Source: Anaerolineae bacterium (GTDB taxonomy: Bacteria > Chloroflexota > Anaerolineae > Aggregatilineales > Phototrophicaceae). Taken from it: DNA of 51,423 nt. The notes below the pieces were generated by a model. It was not told the origin of the DNA, did no database searches, and worked only from the letters and a program-made list of their open reading frames with translations. A program made the position numbers and the translations under genes. Shown here one piece after another: positions 33,986 to 41,841 of this stretch. Each line of letters begins with the position of its first letter. Within the stretch, counting starts at the first letter, position 1. Where the stretch lies: assembly GCA_013360465.1 (NCBI GenBank), contig JABWBO010000056.1:1-51423 (forward strand). The letters are read 5' to 3'.

Positions 33986-34103
33986 CATGGACAATAGGTT
34001 TAGACCTGGCGGGATGTAGGGACACGATTAATCGCGTCCGACACGGCGGACGGCAAGAATGCCGTCCCTACGAATTGCGCTAACTCTAAATCGTTTCTCC
34101 ATC
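33986..34103. repeat. Small inverted-repeat element, family R2, copy 2
   Basis: Nearly identical to 9793-9910. The ends CATGGACAATAGGTTTAGA and the inverse of TAAATCGTTTCTCCATC form imperfect terminal repeats. The interior has GGACACGATTAATCGCGTCC, GGACGGCA/TGCCGTCC and outer GTAGGGAC/GTCCCTAC. It fills most of the gap between divergent ridA and the YtxH gene. Confidence 0.68.
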
Positions 34104-34115
34104 AGAACACAGACA

Positions 34116-34124
34116 TGCTACAAT
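34116..34124 (+). promoter_or_regulatory. Possible extended -10 promoter of the YtxH gene
   Basis: TGC-TACAAT (34116-34124), just outside the R2 element and about 48 bp before the YtxH start; a further TATACT is at 34135-34140. No good -35 is visible. Confidence 0.35.
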
Positions 34125-34171
34125 AGACTCCTAGTATACTGGCGACTGACCGGTTCTAGAATGACCAGACG

Positions 34172-34393
34172 ATGCGAAAACTGACGAGCCTAGGCATGGG
34201 GTTTCTGATCGGCGCGGTGATCGGCGCGGCACTGGTGTTCGTCTTCGCCCCGGCGACCGGCGAAAAGATGCGCCATGCGCTGCGCGAGGGCGTCCGCGAG
34301 ACGATGGACGAGGCGCGCAGCGCCGCGCGCAAGCGCGAGATGGAGCTGACAGAGGCGCTGCATCAGCGCCAGAAGCGCCCCGCCGCCCGCTGA
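34172..34393 (+). CDS. YtxH-like small membrane protein
   Basis: A 73-residue protein with one membrane helix (SLGMGFLIGAVIGAALVFVFA, about 6-26) directly followed by the typical APATGEKMR turn of YtxH/GvpP-like proteins, then a charged amphipathic helix (about 30-70). In other bacteria YtxH proteins are associated with stress response, but their role is unclear. No strong ribosome site is visible; the ATG at 34172 is the only sensible start. It stands alone, divergent from ridA and convergent with the PEP-hydrolase-like gene. Confidence 0.75.
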   Translation: MRKLTSLGMGFLIGAVIGAALVFVFAPATGEKMRHALREGVRETMDEARSAARKREMELTEALHQRQKRPAAR

Positions 34394-34445
34394 GCGCGCG
34401 GCGGGATAACCTGAATCCTCGCCCGGTCTCCCTACTGAAAACGCC

Positions 34446-35273
34446 TCACAAAGCCATCGCCTTGAAATCGCGAACCTGCTGGGTGATCGCCCGTTCGGTG
34501 GGCAGCCGCTCGATGCTGGATGCGCCGAAGAAGCCGTCGATCCCCGGCATACGCCGCATCGCTTCGGCGACGGTACTCGGCTCGTCGAAAGGTCCGCCGT
34601 GACAGATGACGAAAATGTCCGGGCGCATGCGCCGCCCCGCCTCCATGATGCGCAGCGTCACGTCGATGGCTTCGTCGAGCGTCATGGCGACGCCCGCGCC
34701 GATGCTGCCGGACGTGGTCAAGCCGACATGCGCTACGAGCTGATCGGCGCCCGCCTGGGTCATGGCGACGGCTTCGTCTTCGGTGAAAACATACGGCGAG
34801 GTGAACAGGTCCATCGCGTGCGCCAGCGCGATCATGGCGACCTCTTTGTCGTAGCCCATGCCGGTCGCTTCCAGGTTGGCGCGGAATCTGCCGTCGATCA
34901 AGCCGACGGTCGGGAAGTTCTGCACGCCGGAAAATCCCGCCTCTTTGACCTGTTTGAGCAAGACCGGCATGAGCCGAAAAGGGTCGGTCCCGCAGACCCC
35001 GGCGAGTACCGGCACATCCCTGACGACGGGCAGCACCTCCCCGCCCATCTCCATGACGATGGCGTTGGCGTCGCCATAGGGTAGGTAGCCCGCCAGCGAG
35101 CCGCGTCCCGCCATGCGGTAGCGTCCGCTGTTGTAGATGATGATCATGTCCGCCCCGCCCGCCTCGGCGAGCTTGGCGGAGATTCCGGTGCCCGCGCCGG
35201 TTCCGACGATGGGCTTGCGGGCGGCGCGCTGCGCGGCGAGCCGGCGCAGCATTTCCTGACGTGACACAGCCAT
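34446..35273 (-). CDS. PEP-hydrolase-family TIM-barrel protein (Tm-1 C-terminal-domain homologue)
   Basis: A 275-residue protein of the PEP_hydrolase/TIM-barrel signal-transduction family. It has GTGAGTGISAKLAEAGGADMI (25-45, start of the barrel), MPVLLKQVKEAGFSGVQNFPTVGLIDG, and ICHGGPFDEP (about 224-233). The family's enzymatic activity is not well established. It follows the UPF0261 gene after 7 bp on the same strand. In tomato the virus-resistance protein Tm-1 joins a UPF0261 domain and this domain in one chain; here they are separate. The start ATG is within the downstream part of an operon, with GAGC upstream. Function unknown, probably a metabolic enzyme working with its partner. Confidence 0.82.
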   Translation of the reverse strand: MAVSRQEMLRRLAAQRAARKPIVGTGAGTGISAKLAEAGGADMIIIYNSGRYRMAGRGSLAGYLPYGDANAIVMEMGGEVLPVVRDVPVLAGVCGTDPFRLMPVLLKQVKEAGFSGVQNFPTVGLIDGRFRANLEATGMGYDKEVAMIALAHAMDLFTSPYVFTEDEAVAMTQAGADQLVAHVGLTTSGSIGAGVAMTLDEAIDVTLRIMEAGRRMRPDIFVICHGGPFDEPSTVAEAMRRMPGIDGFFGASSIERLPTERAITQQVRDFKAMAL

Positions 35274-35280
35274 GATGGGT

Positions 35281-36492
35281 TCAGCTCCTGAGCAGTTCGA
35301 GTAATGTTTCGGCGCATTTGCCGGAAAAGGCAGGATCGTTGATATTGGCGTCCACCTCGATCAGCGGAACGCCGGGCTTGAGGCTGGCGCGGATGGCGTC
35401 GAAGCAGGCGGCGTCGGCAGCCGGGTCCCAGAACGCCCCGCCGGCGCTGTCCAACATCGACACGCCGCGCAGGGGCAGCAGCACGGCGGTTCGCCCGGTC
35501 GAGGCGTTGGCGGCGGCGGCGATCAGCGCCCCCATGCGGGCGTTCTCGGCGATATCCGTCCGCAGCAGGGTGATGTTCGGGTTCCACTGGTAAAGCGTGC
35601 GCCCCCGATATTTTTCCGGCACGGTCTCGATGCCGCCGAAATTCGCCATATCGACGCAGCCGGGGGCGAGGAGGGTCGGGATACCGGCGCGCGCCGCCGC
35701 CATCATCCGGTCCGGTCCGGCATCCAGCACGCCGCCGCACACCTGATCGGCGATCTCGGTGGTGGTCAGGTCGAAACAGCCCGTCACATAGCCGTCGGCG
35801 ATCAGGCTCTCCATCGTGCGCCCGCCGACGCCCGTCGCGTGGAAGACCAGCACTTCGTAGCCCGCCGCCTCGAAGATGCCGCGCGCGTGACCGACCGCCG
35901 TCGTGGTATTGCCGAACATCGACGCCGTGAGGATCGGCTTGTCGGCGGCGGCGGGCGGCGCTTCGACCAGCACCATGCCCAGGATCGCCCCGGCGGCATT
36001 GGCGTAGATGCGGCGGCTGATGCGGTTCAGCCCGGCGACATCGACAATCGAAGGCATGAAGGTGATGTCCTTCAGCCCGGCGTACTCGTGAACGTCGCCG
36101 CCCGCCAGCGTCGAGACCATCACCTTGGGGACGCCGACCGGCAGCGCCCGCATGGCGGCGGTGGCGATAGACGTGCCGCCGCCGCCGCCCATGCCGAGGA
36201 TGCCGTCGAGCCGTCCCTCGTCGAAGAGCCGCCGCACGACGACCGCCAGCCCGTCGGACATGGCGCGCATGGCGAGGTCTTTGTGATCGCCGTCGGCGAG
36301 CTGGGCGAGGTTCGCGCCGCCCGCGCCGGCGACTTCGGCGCGGACGACATCGGGCGGAAACGCCGGTTCGCCCATGACGCCGAAATCGACGACCAGCGTC
36401 CGCGCGCCGCCGCGCTCGATCAGCGCCTTGACGTAGGCGAAGTCCCCGCCCTTGGTATCGAGCGCGCCAACCATGACAACCGTTTTGGGCAT
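35281..36492 (-). CDS. UPF0261 (Tm-1-like ATP-binding) protein
   Basis: A 403-residue protein of the UPF0261 family. The N-terminal GALDTKGGDF (9-18) and the glycine-rich loop GMGGGGGTSIA (100-110) are family hallmarks; Tm-1's N-terminal domain binds ATP through such a region. The C-terminal half has ACFDAIRASLKPGVPLIEVDANINDPAFS. The ATG at 36492 follows AAGGAGC at six bases. It is first gene of a two-gene unit with the TIM-barrel protein. No other enzyme is close enough to suggest a pathway. Confidence 0.85.
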   Translation of the reverse strand: MPKTVVMVGALDTKGGDFAYVKALIERGGARTLVVDFGVMGEPAFPPDVVRAEVAGAGGANLAQLADGDHKDLAMRAMSDGLAVVVRRLFDEGRLDGILGMGGGGGTSIATAAMRALPVGVPKVMVSTLAGGDVHEYAGLKDITFMPSIVDVAGLNRISRRIYANAAGAILGMVLVEAPPAAADKPILTASMFGNTTTAVGHARGIFEAAGYEVLVFHATGVGGRTMESLIADGYVTGCFDLTTTEIADQVCGGVLDAGPDRMMAAARAGIPTLLAPGCVDMANFGGIETVPEKYRGRTLYQWNPNITLLRTDIAENARMGALIAAAANASTGRTAVLLPLRGVSMLDSAGGAFWDPAADAACFDAIRASLKPGVPLIEVDANINDPAFSGKCAETLLELLRS

Positions 36493-36614
36493 GACAGATG
36501 CTCCTTACAAATAAGCGGGGTCATTTTGCGCAGAACATAACGCAAAGCGGCGGGAGACGGCAAGAACCAGCGCATTTGGGACACATTCTAACCAACTTCC
36601 TACTTCCAGACCTC

Positions 36615-36644
36615 TTGATTAGAACAGGTGTACTGTTTTATAGT
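36615..36644 (+). promoter_or_regulatory. Promoter of the winged-helix regulator
   Basis: TTGATT (36615-36620) and TATAGT (36639-36644) with an 18-bp spacer, 45 bp before the ATG of the regulator gene. It is one of the best sigma-70-like promoters in the window. An inverted repeat occupies the spacer. Confidence 0.6.
36623..36637. promoter_or_regulatory. Candidate operator between -35 and -10
   Basis: AACAG-gtgta-CTGTT, a perfect 5-bp inverted repeat with a 5-bp centre, lies entirely in the promoter spacer upstream of a winged-helix DNA-binding protein. This is a classic repressor position and suggests autoregulation. The arms resemble LexA-type boxes. Confidence 0.5.
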
Positions 36645-36688
36645 GAGGGTCGTTATAGAATTGTTATGGAAGACAGGGACAGAACACC

Positions 36689-37138
36689 ATGACACGGCAG
36701 CAGACACCGGCGCTGAGCGAGCGGCTCATCGCCTATATCGCCCGCTACGAGCGCGAACAGGGCAGCCCGCCGACCCTGCGCGAGATCGCCGAAGCGGCGG
36801 GGGTTTCGCACACCACCGTCCTGCTGTGGCTGAAGCGGCTGGTCAAGGCGGGGCGGCTGACGCAAAACGGACAGGGCGGGCGCATCTACAGCGCGCTGGG
36901 GGTGACGCCCAGCGATATGGACGCCGAATCGAGCGCGGCGATGCAGGTGCTTCGGGCGGCGCAGCGGCTCCCCGGCGAGATCACCAGCGAGGCGCTGGTC
37001 GAGGCGACCGGGCTGCCGCTGGCGCGGGTGCGCGACTCGCTGGAGACGCTGCGCGAACTGGGCTTCATCGAGACGGTCAATCACCGCTTCATCGAAGGCA
37101 AACACCAGTTCATCTACGCGGTCAAAGGGGAGGTCTAG
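36689..37138 (+). CDS. Winged-helix transcriptional regulator (LexA N-terminal-like DNA-binding domain)
   Basis: A 149-residue protein with two winged helices. The first (about 8-70) contains ERLIAYIARYEREQGSPPTLREIAEAAG and VSHTTVLLWLKRLVKAGRL, close in pattern to the LexA DNA-binding domain (sPPTlrEIa...). The second (about 82-145) is ITSEALVEATGLPLARVRDSLETL. There is no LexA protease domain and no ligand-binding domain. It is probably a repressor of its own promoter. The ATG at 36689 is chosen because the LexA-like domain begins shortly after it. It is followed immediately, in convergent orientation, by the AfsR-like gene. Confidence 0.75.
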   Translation: MTRQQTPALSERLIAYIARYEREQGSPPTLREIAEAAGVSHTTVLLWLKRLVKAGRLTQNGQGGRIYSALGVTPSDMDAESSAAMQVLRAAQRLPGEITSEALVEATGLPLARVRDSLETLRELGFIETVNHRFIEGKHQFIYAVKGEV

Positions 37139-37162
37139 TCTTTGCCGGCAGATCGCGGCGGG

Positions 37163-39949
37163 TCAGCCCGCCTTGATCTGCTCGGTCAGGGCGTCGATCT
37201 CCTGCTGGATCATCGTCACATACTGCGCGTTTCCGAGCGCGCGGAAGACCGCCTGACTCTCCTGGAAGTAGCTCCGCGCCTGCCGCAGCTCCCCCTGAAA
37301 ATGAACGTTGATCGCCAGGTTGGTCAGCGTGTTGGCTTCCCACAGCCGCGCGCCGATCTGCCGGGAGAGGTCGAGCGACTTCAGATAGTAGTCCGTCGCC
37401 AGCGCATACTCTTTCCTGAGGTGCGCGGCATTCCCCAGCCCGGTATACGCCAGACTGAGACCGTCCAGGCTGCCAACCGCCTCGTAGAAGCCCAGGCTGG
37501 ATCGGTGCAGCGTCTCCGATTCCTCGGTCCTGCCCTCCATCTGCGTGATGGTCGCCAGCAGCGTCTGGCAGCGCGCCGTCAGGAAGTGATCGCCCAACCG
37601 GCGGATGATCGCCACCGCCTGTTCAGCGGCGGCGCGCGCCTGTTCCAGATGGAAGGTGAGCGCTTCTCTGTGCGATTCGCCGACCTGGATGTCGTACTGC
37701 GCCTGCTGCCCATAGGTGCTGCCGATGCGCATCAGACACTGCGCCAAATCCCACTCGTCGCCAAGCGTCTGGCGCAGCGCCAGGCACTCCTGAAGGTGGG
37801 CGACGGCTTCGGCGTAGGCTCCGCGCAGCCCTTTGGAATAGCCCATCGCCAGCAGGGCGCGGGCGATGCTGGCGCGGTGCGCGGGAATATCTTTGGACAG
37901 CAGATCGAGACAGCGTGCGACGCACAACTCGGTCTGGTCCGTCTGACCGATCCGCGACGACGCCAGCGCCAGGTGCGCCAGCCACTCGCCGTAGAGGTCG
38001 GCGTTTTGTGGGTCAAGCGCGCTCTCGGCGCTCCTGAGCAGCGCCTCCGCCAGCCGCCAATCCGCCTTGAGATCGTGAAACAGGAAGAGGGCGGGCATCA
38101 GCGCCGCCAGGGTGCGCTGATCGCGGCTTTGTACGGCGGTGTCCCATGCCTGATGGAGATTATTCACGTCGCGGGTGATCTCTTTGAGCAGCGTCTGCTG
38201 TTCCGCTGTCTTCAGGCGCGCCGCTCGCGCCTGAAGGAAGTGGGCAAAATACTCCAGATATGCCGTTCGCACCTGATCCATCTGACCAGACTCCGGCAGT
38301 TTTTCGAGCAGGTACTGCCGGATCATCTCGTGCAGCGAGAAACGCCCTTCGCCTTCGCGGCGCAGCAGCATCTTATCCGCCAACCCCAGCAGCGAGGACA
38401 GCGACGCGCCGGCGACTGCCTGCGCCGCTTCGCGGGTGAATCCGGCGGCGAAGACCGAGAGCGCCATCAGCGCGCGCTGCTCCTGTTCTGTAAACAGCCG
38501 CCACGAGTAATCGAAGACGGCGCGCAGGCTGCGATGACGCTCTTCGCCGCCATCGGTCGTCGCTTCCAGGGCGGTCAGGTTAGAGGCGATCTCCTCCGCC
38601 AGTTCCTCGCAGGTCAGCACGCGCGTCCACGCCGCCGCCAGTTCAATCGCCAGCGGCATACCGCCGACCATCTGGCAGATGCGCCGCACCGCCGCCGCCG
38701 ATTCGGAGTCCGCCGGCAGGGCGCTGCCGCCCACCCGCCGCGCCGTTTCCCAGAACAGGGTTTGCGACGACGCCGCGCCATCGAGCGGCAAGCCGTAGAT
38801 CGCCAGCGCCCATTCGCTGTGCAGGTTAAGCCGCTGGCGCGAGGTCACGATGATCTTGACTTCCGCCGCTGTGTGGATCACCTCATTCAGGAAGTCGTTC
38901 GCCGCGCTGCCGAGCTGTTCCAGATTATCCAGGACCAGCAGCAGATGTTTTTCGCGCAGATAATCGAGCAGCTGCTCGTGCGGCGTGCCCAATTGAAGCA
39001 GGGGAAATTGCAGCGCATCCACCAGCGCGCTCAGGAAGCTGCTCAGCGTCCGCGCCGGCGCAAGGTTGACCATCGCCGCGCCGTGCAGCATACGCCGCGC
39101 CTGATGCCGCGCCGCCTGCAGCGCCAGACGGGTTTTGCCGATTCCGCCCAAGCCGACGAGCGTGATCAGGCGGCAGGTCGGGTCGTCCAGCCGCCGCTGA
39201 AGGGCAGCCAGTTCTTCTTCACGTCCGATCAACGGCGTCGTCTCCGCCGGCAGATTGCTCAGCCGCCGCGCCGAGCGGATTCGTTCGTTCAGGCGGGTCG
39301 TCTCGGCTTCCGGTTCGACTCTCAGCGTTTCCCAGAGTACCGTCGCGCACGCCTGATACTGCTCCAGGGCGGCGCGGCGCTGACCATCAATCGCCAGCGC
39401 GCGCATCAGGTCGCGCTGCACATCTTCTTGCAGGGGGTCCATCTCGATCAGCCGGTTCAGAGTCGCGATACCGGCTTCATCCTGTCCCTCTGACAGGTAG
39501 GCATACGCCTGTCGGCGCAGGGCGGTACGCGCCAGCGCGTGCAGACGCTCGCGTTCGACGGCGAGCCATTGATCGAAGTCCGGGGCATCCGAAACGCTGA
39601 ACCCCGCCAGCAGATCGCCGCGATACAGCGCCGCGTCCTGGGTGGTCTCGAACGCCTCGACATCCAGCCAGTAGGGCTGGTTGAGATTGAAGGCGACGCT
39701 TTGACGAGTGATGTCCAGATAGGGTCCAAACAGCTTCTTGAGGTTGGCGATTGCCTGGCGAAGGTTGGCGGCGGCATCTTCGTCGAGCATGTCGCCCCAG
39801 AACATCGCCGCCAGGCTGGATCGCAGGTGAGACTGTCGGGTGAGCGCCAGGATACACAGCAGTGCCTGCGCCTTGGCGCTGTTGAAGCCGGTCACCGGCG
39901 CGCCGTTCAGCCTGATGTGTAAGCCGCCCAACAGCTCGATATGCAGCAT
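37163..39949 (-). CDS. AfsR/SARP-type regulator: wHTH, BTAD, NB-ARC ATPase, TPR repeats
   Basis: A 928-residue STAND-class regulator. The winged-helix DNA-binding domain is at about 1-95 (with AANLRQAIANLKKLF). The BTAD domain is at about 97-240 (DVEAFETT...YRGDLLAGF...DFDQWLAVERERL). NB-ARC has Walker A GLGGIGKT (266-273) and the Walker B region LLLVLDNLEQL. A winged region precedes about 350 residues of TPR repeats (about 570-925). STAND proteins switch by ATP binding and release when the TPR part senses a signal. Such architecture is abundant in Actinobacteria and Chloroflexota. The ATG at 39949 follows GGAGGGATGGG. Target genes are unknown. Confidence 0.9.
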   Translation of the reverse strand: MLHIELLGGLHIRLNGAPVTGFNSAKAQALLCILALTRQSHLRSSLAAMFWGDMLDEDAAANLRQAIANLKKLFGPYLDITRQSVAFNLNQPYWLDVEAFETTQDAALYRGDLLAGFSVSDAPDFDQWLAVERERLHALARTALRRQAYAYLSEGQDEAGIATLNRLIEMDPLQEDVQRDLMRALAIDGQRRAALEQYQACATVLWETLRVEPEAETTRLNERIRSARRLSNLPAETTPLIGREEELAALQRRLDDPTCRLITLVGLGGIGKTRLALQAARHQARRMLHGAAMVNLAPARTLSSFLSALVDALQFPLLQLGTPHEQLLDYLREKHLLLVLDNLEQLGSAANDFLNEVIHTAAEVKIIVTSRQRLNLHSEWALAIYGLPLDGAASSQTLFWETARRVGGSALPADSESAAAVRRICQMVGGMPLAIELAAAWTRVLTCEELAEEIASNLTALEATTDGGEERHRSLRAVFDYSWRLFTEQEQRALMALSVFAAGFTREAAQAVAGASLSSLLGLADKMLLRREGEGRFSLHEMIRQYLLEKLPESGQMDQVRTAYLEYFAHFLQARAARLKTAEQQTLLKEITRDVNNLHQAWDTAVQSRDQRTLAALMPALFLFHDLKADWRLAEALLRSAESALDPQNADLYGEWLAHLALASSRIGQTDQTELCVARCLDLLSKDIPAHRASIARALLAMGYSKGLRGAYAEAVAHLQECLALRQTLGDEWDLAQCLMRIGSTYGQQAQYDIQVGESHREALTFHLEQARAAAEQAVAIIRRLGDHFLTARCQTLLATITQMEGRTEESETLHRSSLGFYEAVGSLDGLSLAYTGLGNAAHLRKEYALATDYYLKSLDLSRQIGARLWEANTLTNLAINVHFQGELRQARSYFQESQAVFRALGNAQYVTMIQQEIDALTEQIKAG

Positions 39950-40057
39950 CCCATCCCTCCACCACGAATCATGATTCTCGACCGTATTGTGCCACCATCT
40001 GTGTATGGGGCGAATCCAGCGGAGCGGGCGGCGCGGCAGCCGGTTGGACAGGCGGGG

Positions 40058-40609
40058 TCACGTCGGGAAAATGTCGCGCACGGGCAGGATAAAACCGGGC
40101 AGGATTTCGCCGCCGTCGAGGACGCCGTTGAGGTCCAGTTCGACCACGTCGTCATCGGGGGTGTAGACCTCGACGCGCTGCGTCTCCGGGAAGATCAGCC
40201 AGACCAGGCGCGTGCCGAAGCGCAGATAATCTTCCGCCTTGCGGCGCAGTTCGCGCTTGCTGTCGGTCGGCGAAAGCACCTCGACGGCGAGATCGGGCGC
40301 GCCCCGCACTTCACGCATCGGGATTTCGGGAAGGCGCTGCCTGGAGATGTAGCCGACATCCGGCATGAACTCGTGGTCCGGGGAGAGGACGTAGCTGCCG
40401 TCTGCGCCAGTCACGTAGCCGATAGGATGTTTGAGGAGGTACATATTGATATAGGTGCTGATCCAACCGGCAATTCTTGAAGGGATGAAGCTCGCCACTT
40501 TTTCAACCACCTCCCCATCGATGAGTTCAAAGAGCCGATCCCGGTTTTCGGGGCGTTGGCTGAAAGCGTGGAACGCTTCCAGGGTGTAGCGCTGCTCGCG
40601 GATGACCAT
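40058..40609 (-). CDS. Uma2 family (DUF820) PD-(D/E)XK nuclease-like protein
   Basis: A 183-residue protein of the DUF820/Uma2 family. It has the two core acidic strands MPDVGYIS (about 81-88) and APDLAVEVLSPTDSKRELRRKAEDYLRFG (from about 103), giving the P-D...E-x-L-S-x-x-D pattern of these predicted endonucleases. RLFELIDGEVVE at the N-terminus is also family-typical. The gene family is greatly expanded in cyanobacteria and Chloroflexota and its biological role is unproven. It lies about 110 bp upstream of the AfsR-like gene on the same strand. Confidence 0.88.
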   Translation of the reverse strand: MVIREQRYTLEAFHAFSQRPENRDRLFELIDGEVVEKVASFIPSRIAGWISTYINMYLLKHPIGYVTGADGSYVLSPDHEFMPDVGYISRQRLPEIPMREVRGAPDLAVEVLSPTDSKRELRRKAEDYLRFGTRLVWLIFPETQRVEVYTPDDDVVELDLNGVLDGGEILPGFILPVRDIFPT

Positions 40610-40753
40610 CCAGGGTTCTCCTGCTCACGATCTATGCTCATTGTACACTGAAATCGACGGCGGCTCGGCGTGTTCATCCGTGCCGTTTCCCTGTAGAATA
40701 TGAACTTATGAGCTAAATCATCTTGCGACGATCCGCAAAAGGATGGAGCGGCG

Positions 40754-41134
40754 ATGGCGATGAACGAAGGCAAATTCAGCACGATTGACGAGTACATCGC
40801 CACTTTTCCGGGCGATGTCCAGGCGATCCTTCAGAAGATGCGGCAGGTCATCCACGAGGCGGCGCCGGAAGCCGAAGAGGCGATCAGCTACCAGATGCCG
40901 ACCTTCCGGCAGAACGGCAATCTGGTGCATTTCGCGGCGTTCAAGAATCACATCGGCTTCTACCCCGCCCCTTCGGGAATCGAAGCCTTCGCCGAGGAGA
41001 TCGCGCCCTATTTCGGCGGCAAAGGATCGCTTCAGTTCCCCAAGGACAAGCCGATCCCCTACGATCTGGTCAGCCGGATCGTGCGCTACCGGGTGGAAGA
41101 GAACCAGGTGAAGCGGAAGCCGAAGAAGGGCTGA
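40754..41134 (+). CDS. DUF1801 domain protein (YdhG-like)
   Basis: A 126-residue protein with the DUF1801 pattern: DEYIATFPGDVQAILQKMRQVI (N-terminal helices), AEEAISYQMPTFRQNG, FAAFKNHIGFYPAP and the C-terminal SLQFPKDKPIPYDLVSRIV. The family has been linked to iron handling (frataxin-like YdhG) in Bacillus, but this is not general. The ATG at 40754 follows GGATGGAGCGG. A TGTAGAAT sequence about 65 bp upstream may be its -10 region. It is convergent with the DUF1684 gene. Confidence 0.85.
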   Translation: MAMNEGKFSTIDEYIATFPGDVQAILQKMRQVIHEAAPEAEEAISYQMPTFRQNGNLVHFAAFKNHIGFYPAPSGIEAFAEEIAPYFGGKGSLQFPKDKPIPYDLVSRIVRYRVEENQVKRKPKKG

Positions 41135-41144
41135 AACATATCTC

Positions 41145-41666
41145 TCATCCGCCTTCTGACGGCTGTTTTTCGCCGGCGCGGACGGCGACCTTGAGCCGGT
41201 TCTCCAGCGGGACGAGCGGGCAGCTCCAGCCCGGACCATAGGCGCAGTAGGGGTTGTAGGCGAGGTTGAAGTTGACCTCGAAGCGCGCCCGATCTGGCGA
41301 TTCGTTGAGCAGTTCAGGCTCCAGATAGCGCCCGCCGCCATAGATGTCCTCGGCGGCATCGGTGAAGGGCAGAAAGAAGCCGTGCGGCGTCTCGTAGACG
41401 GTCAGCGCGGCAGTTTCGCCATCGACGGTGAAGGTGAAGCGCCCATAGCGCTGATACTGGCGAACCTCGCCGCTGGTGGTCTGCATGGTCACGGCGTCGC
41501 CGGGCAGGCGTTCGGCATCGACCACCAGATCGAGCGTCGGGTTCGGTGCGAAGAAGCGAATGCCCTGAAAAGCGCCCTGCTGTTCCGGTGTCAGCGGGGA
41601 ATGCGGGCTGGTTTTGAAGAACTGATCTTTCTGCCGGCGCAGGGCGATCAGGTCGGTGTCATTCAT
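41145..41666 (-). CDS. DUF1684 family protein
   Basis: A 173-residue cytoplasmic protein. The signature is in the second half: PFTDAAEDIYGGGRYLEPEL followed by FNLAYNPYCAYGPGWSCPLVPLENRLKVAVRAGE, matching the DUF1684 core DFNxAYNPYCAY...CP.P..ENrL. The conserved cysteines and tyrosines suggest a binding or catalytic site, but no activity is established. There is no signal peptide. Convergent with DUF1801 with a 10-bp gap. Confidence 0.88.
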   Translation of the reverse strand: MNDTDLIALRRQKDQFFKTSPHSPLTPEQQGAFQGIRFFAPNPTLDLVVDAERLPGDAVTMQTTSGEVRQYQRYGRFTFTVDGETAALTVYETPHGFFLPFTDAAEDIYGGGRYLEPELLNESPDRARFEVNFNLAYNPYCAYGPGWSCPLVPLENRLKVAVRAGEKQPSEGG

Positions 41667-41841
41667 CGCGAATCCTCCATAGGGTCCGAATGCCGGGTTG
41701 GATACATGCCCGGATGTGAGACGGAATCACCCCCATTGAGTCAGGGGTGTTGATACCAAGTGCGCGCGTGTCTACCGCGTCAGGCATTGTCTCTCTATAC
41801 TGACAGTGACTCCTGGACGCTGTGAACGCAAGGACTCTTCC

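Noticed and set aside
37142-39493. 783-codon plus-strand open frame opposite the AfsR-like gene
   Set aside because: Very Arg/Gln-rich with no domain; the minus strand has a complete multidomain regulator with Walker A and TPR motifs.
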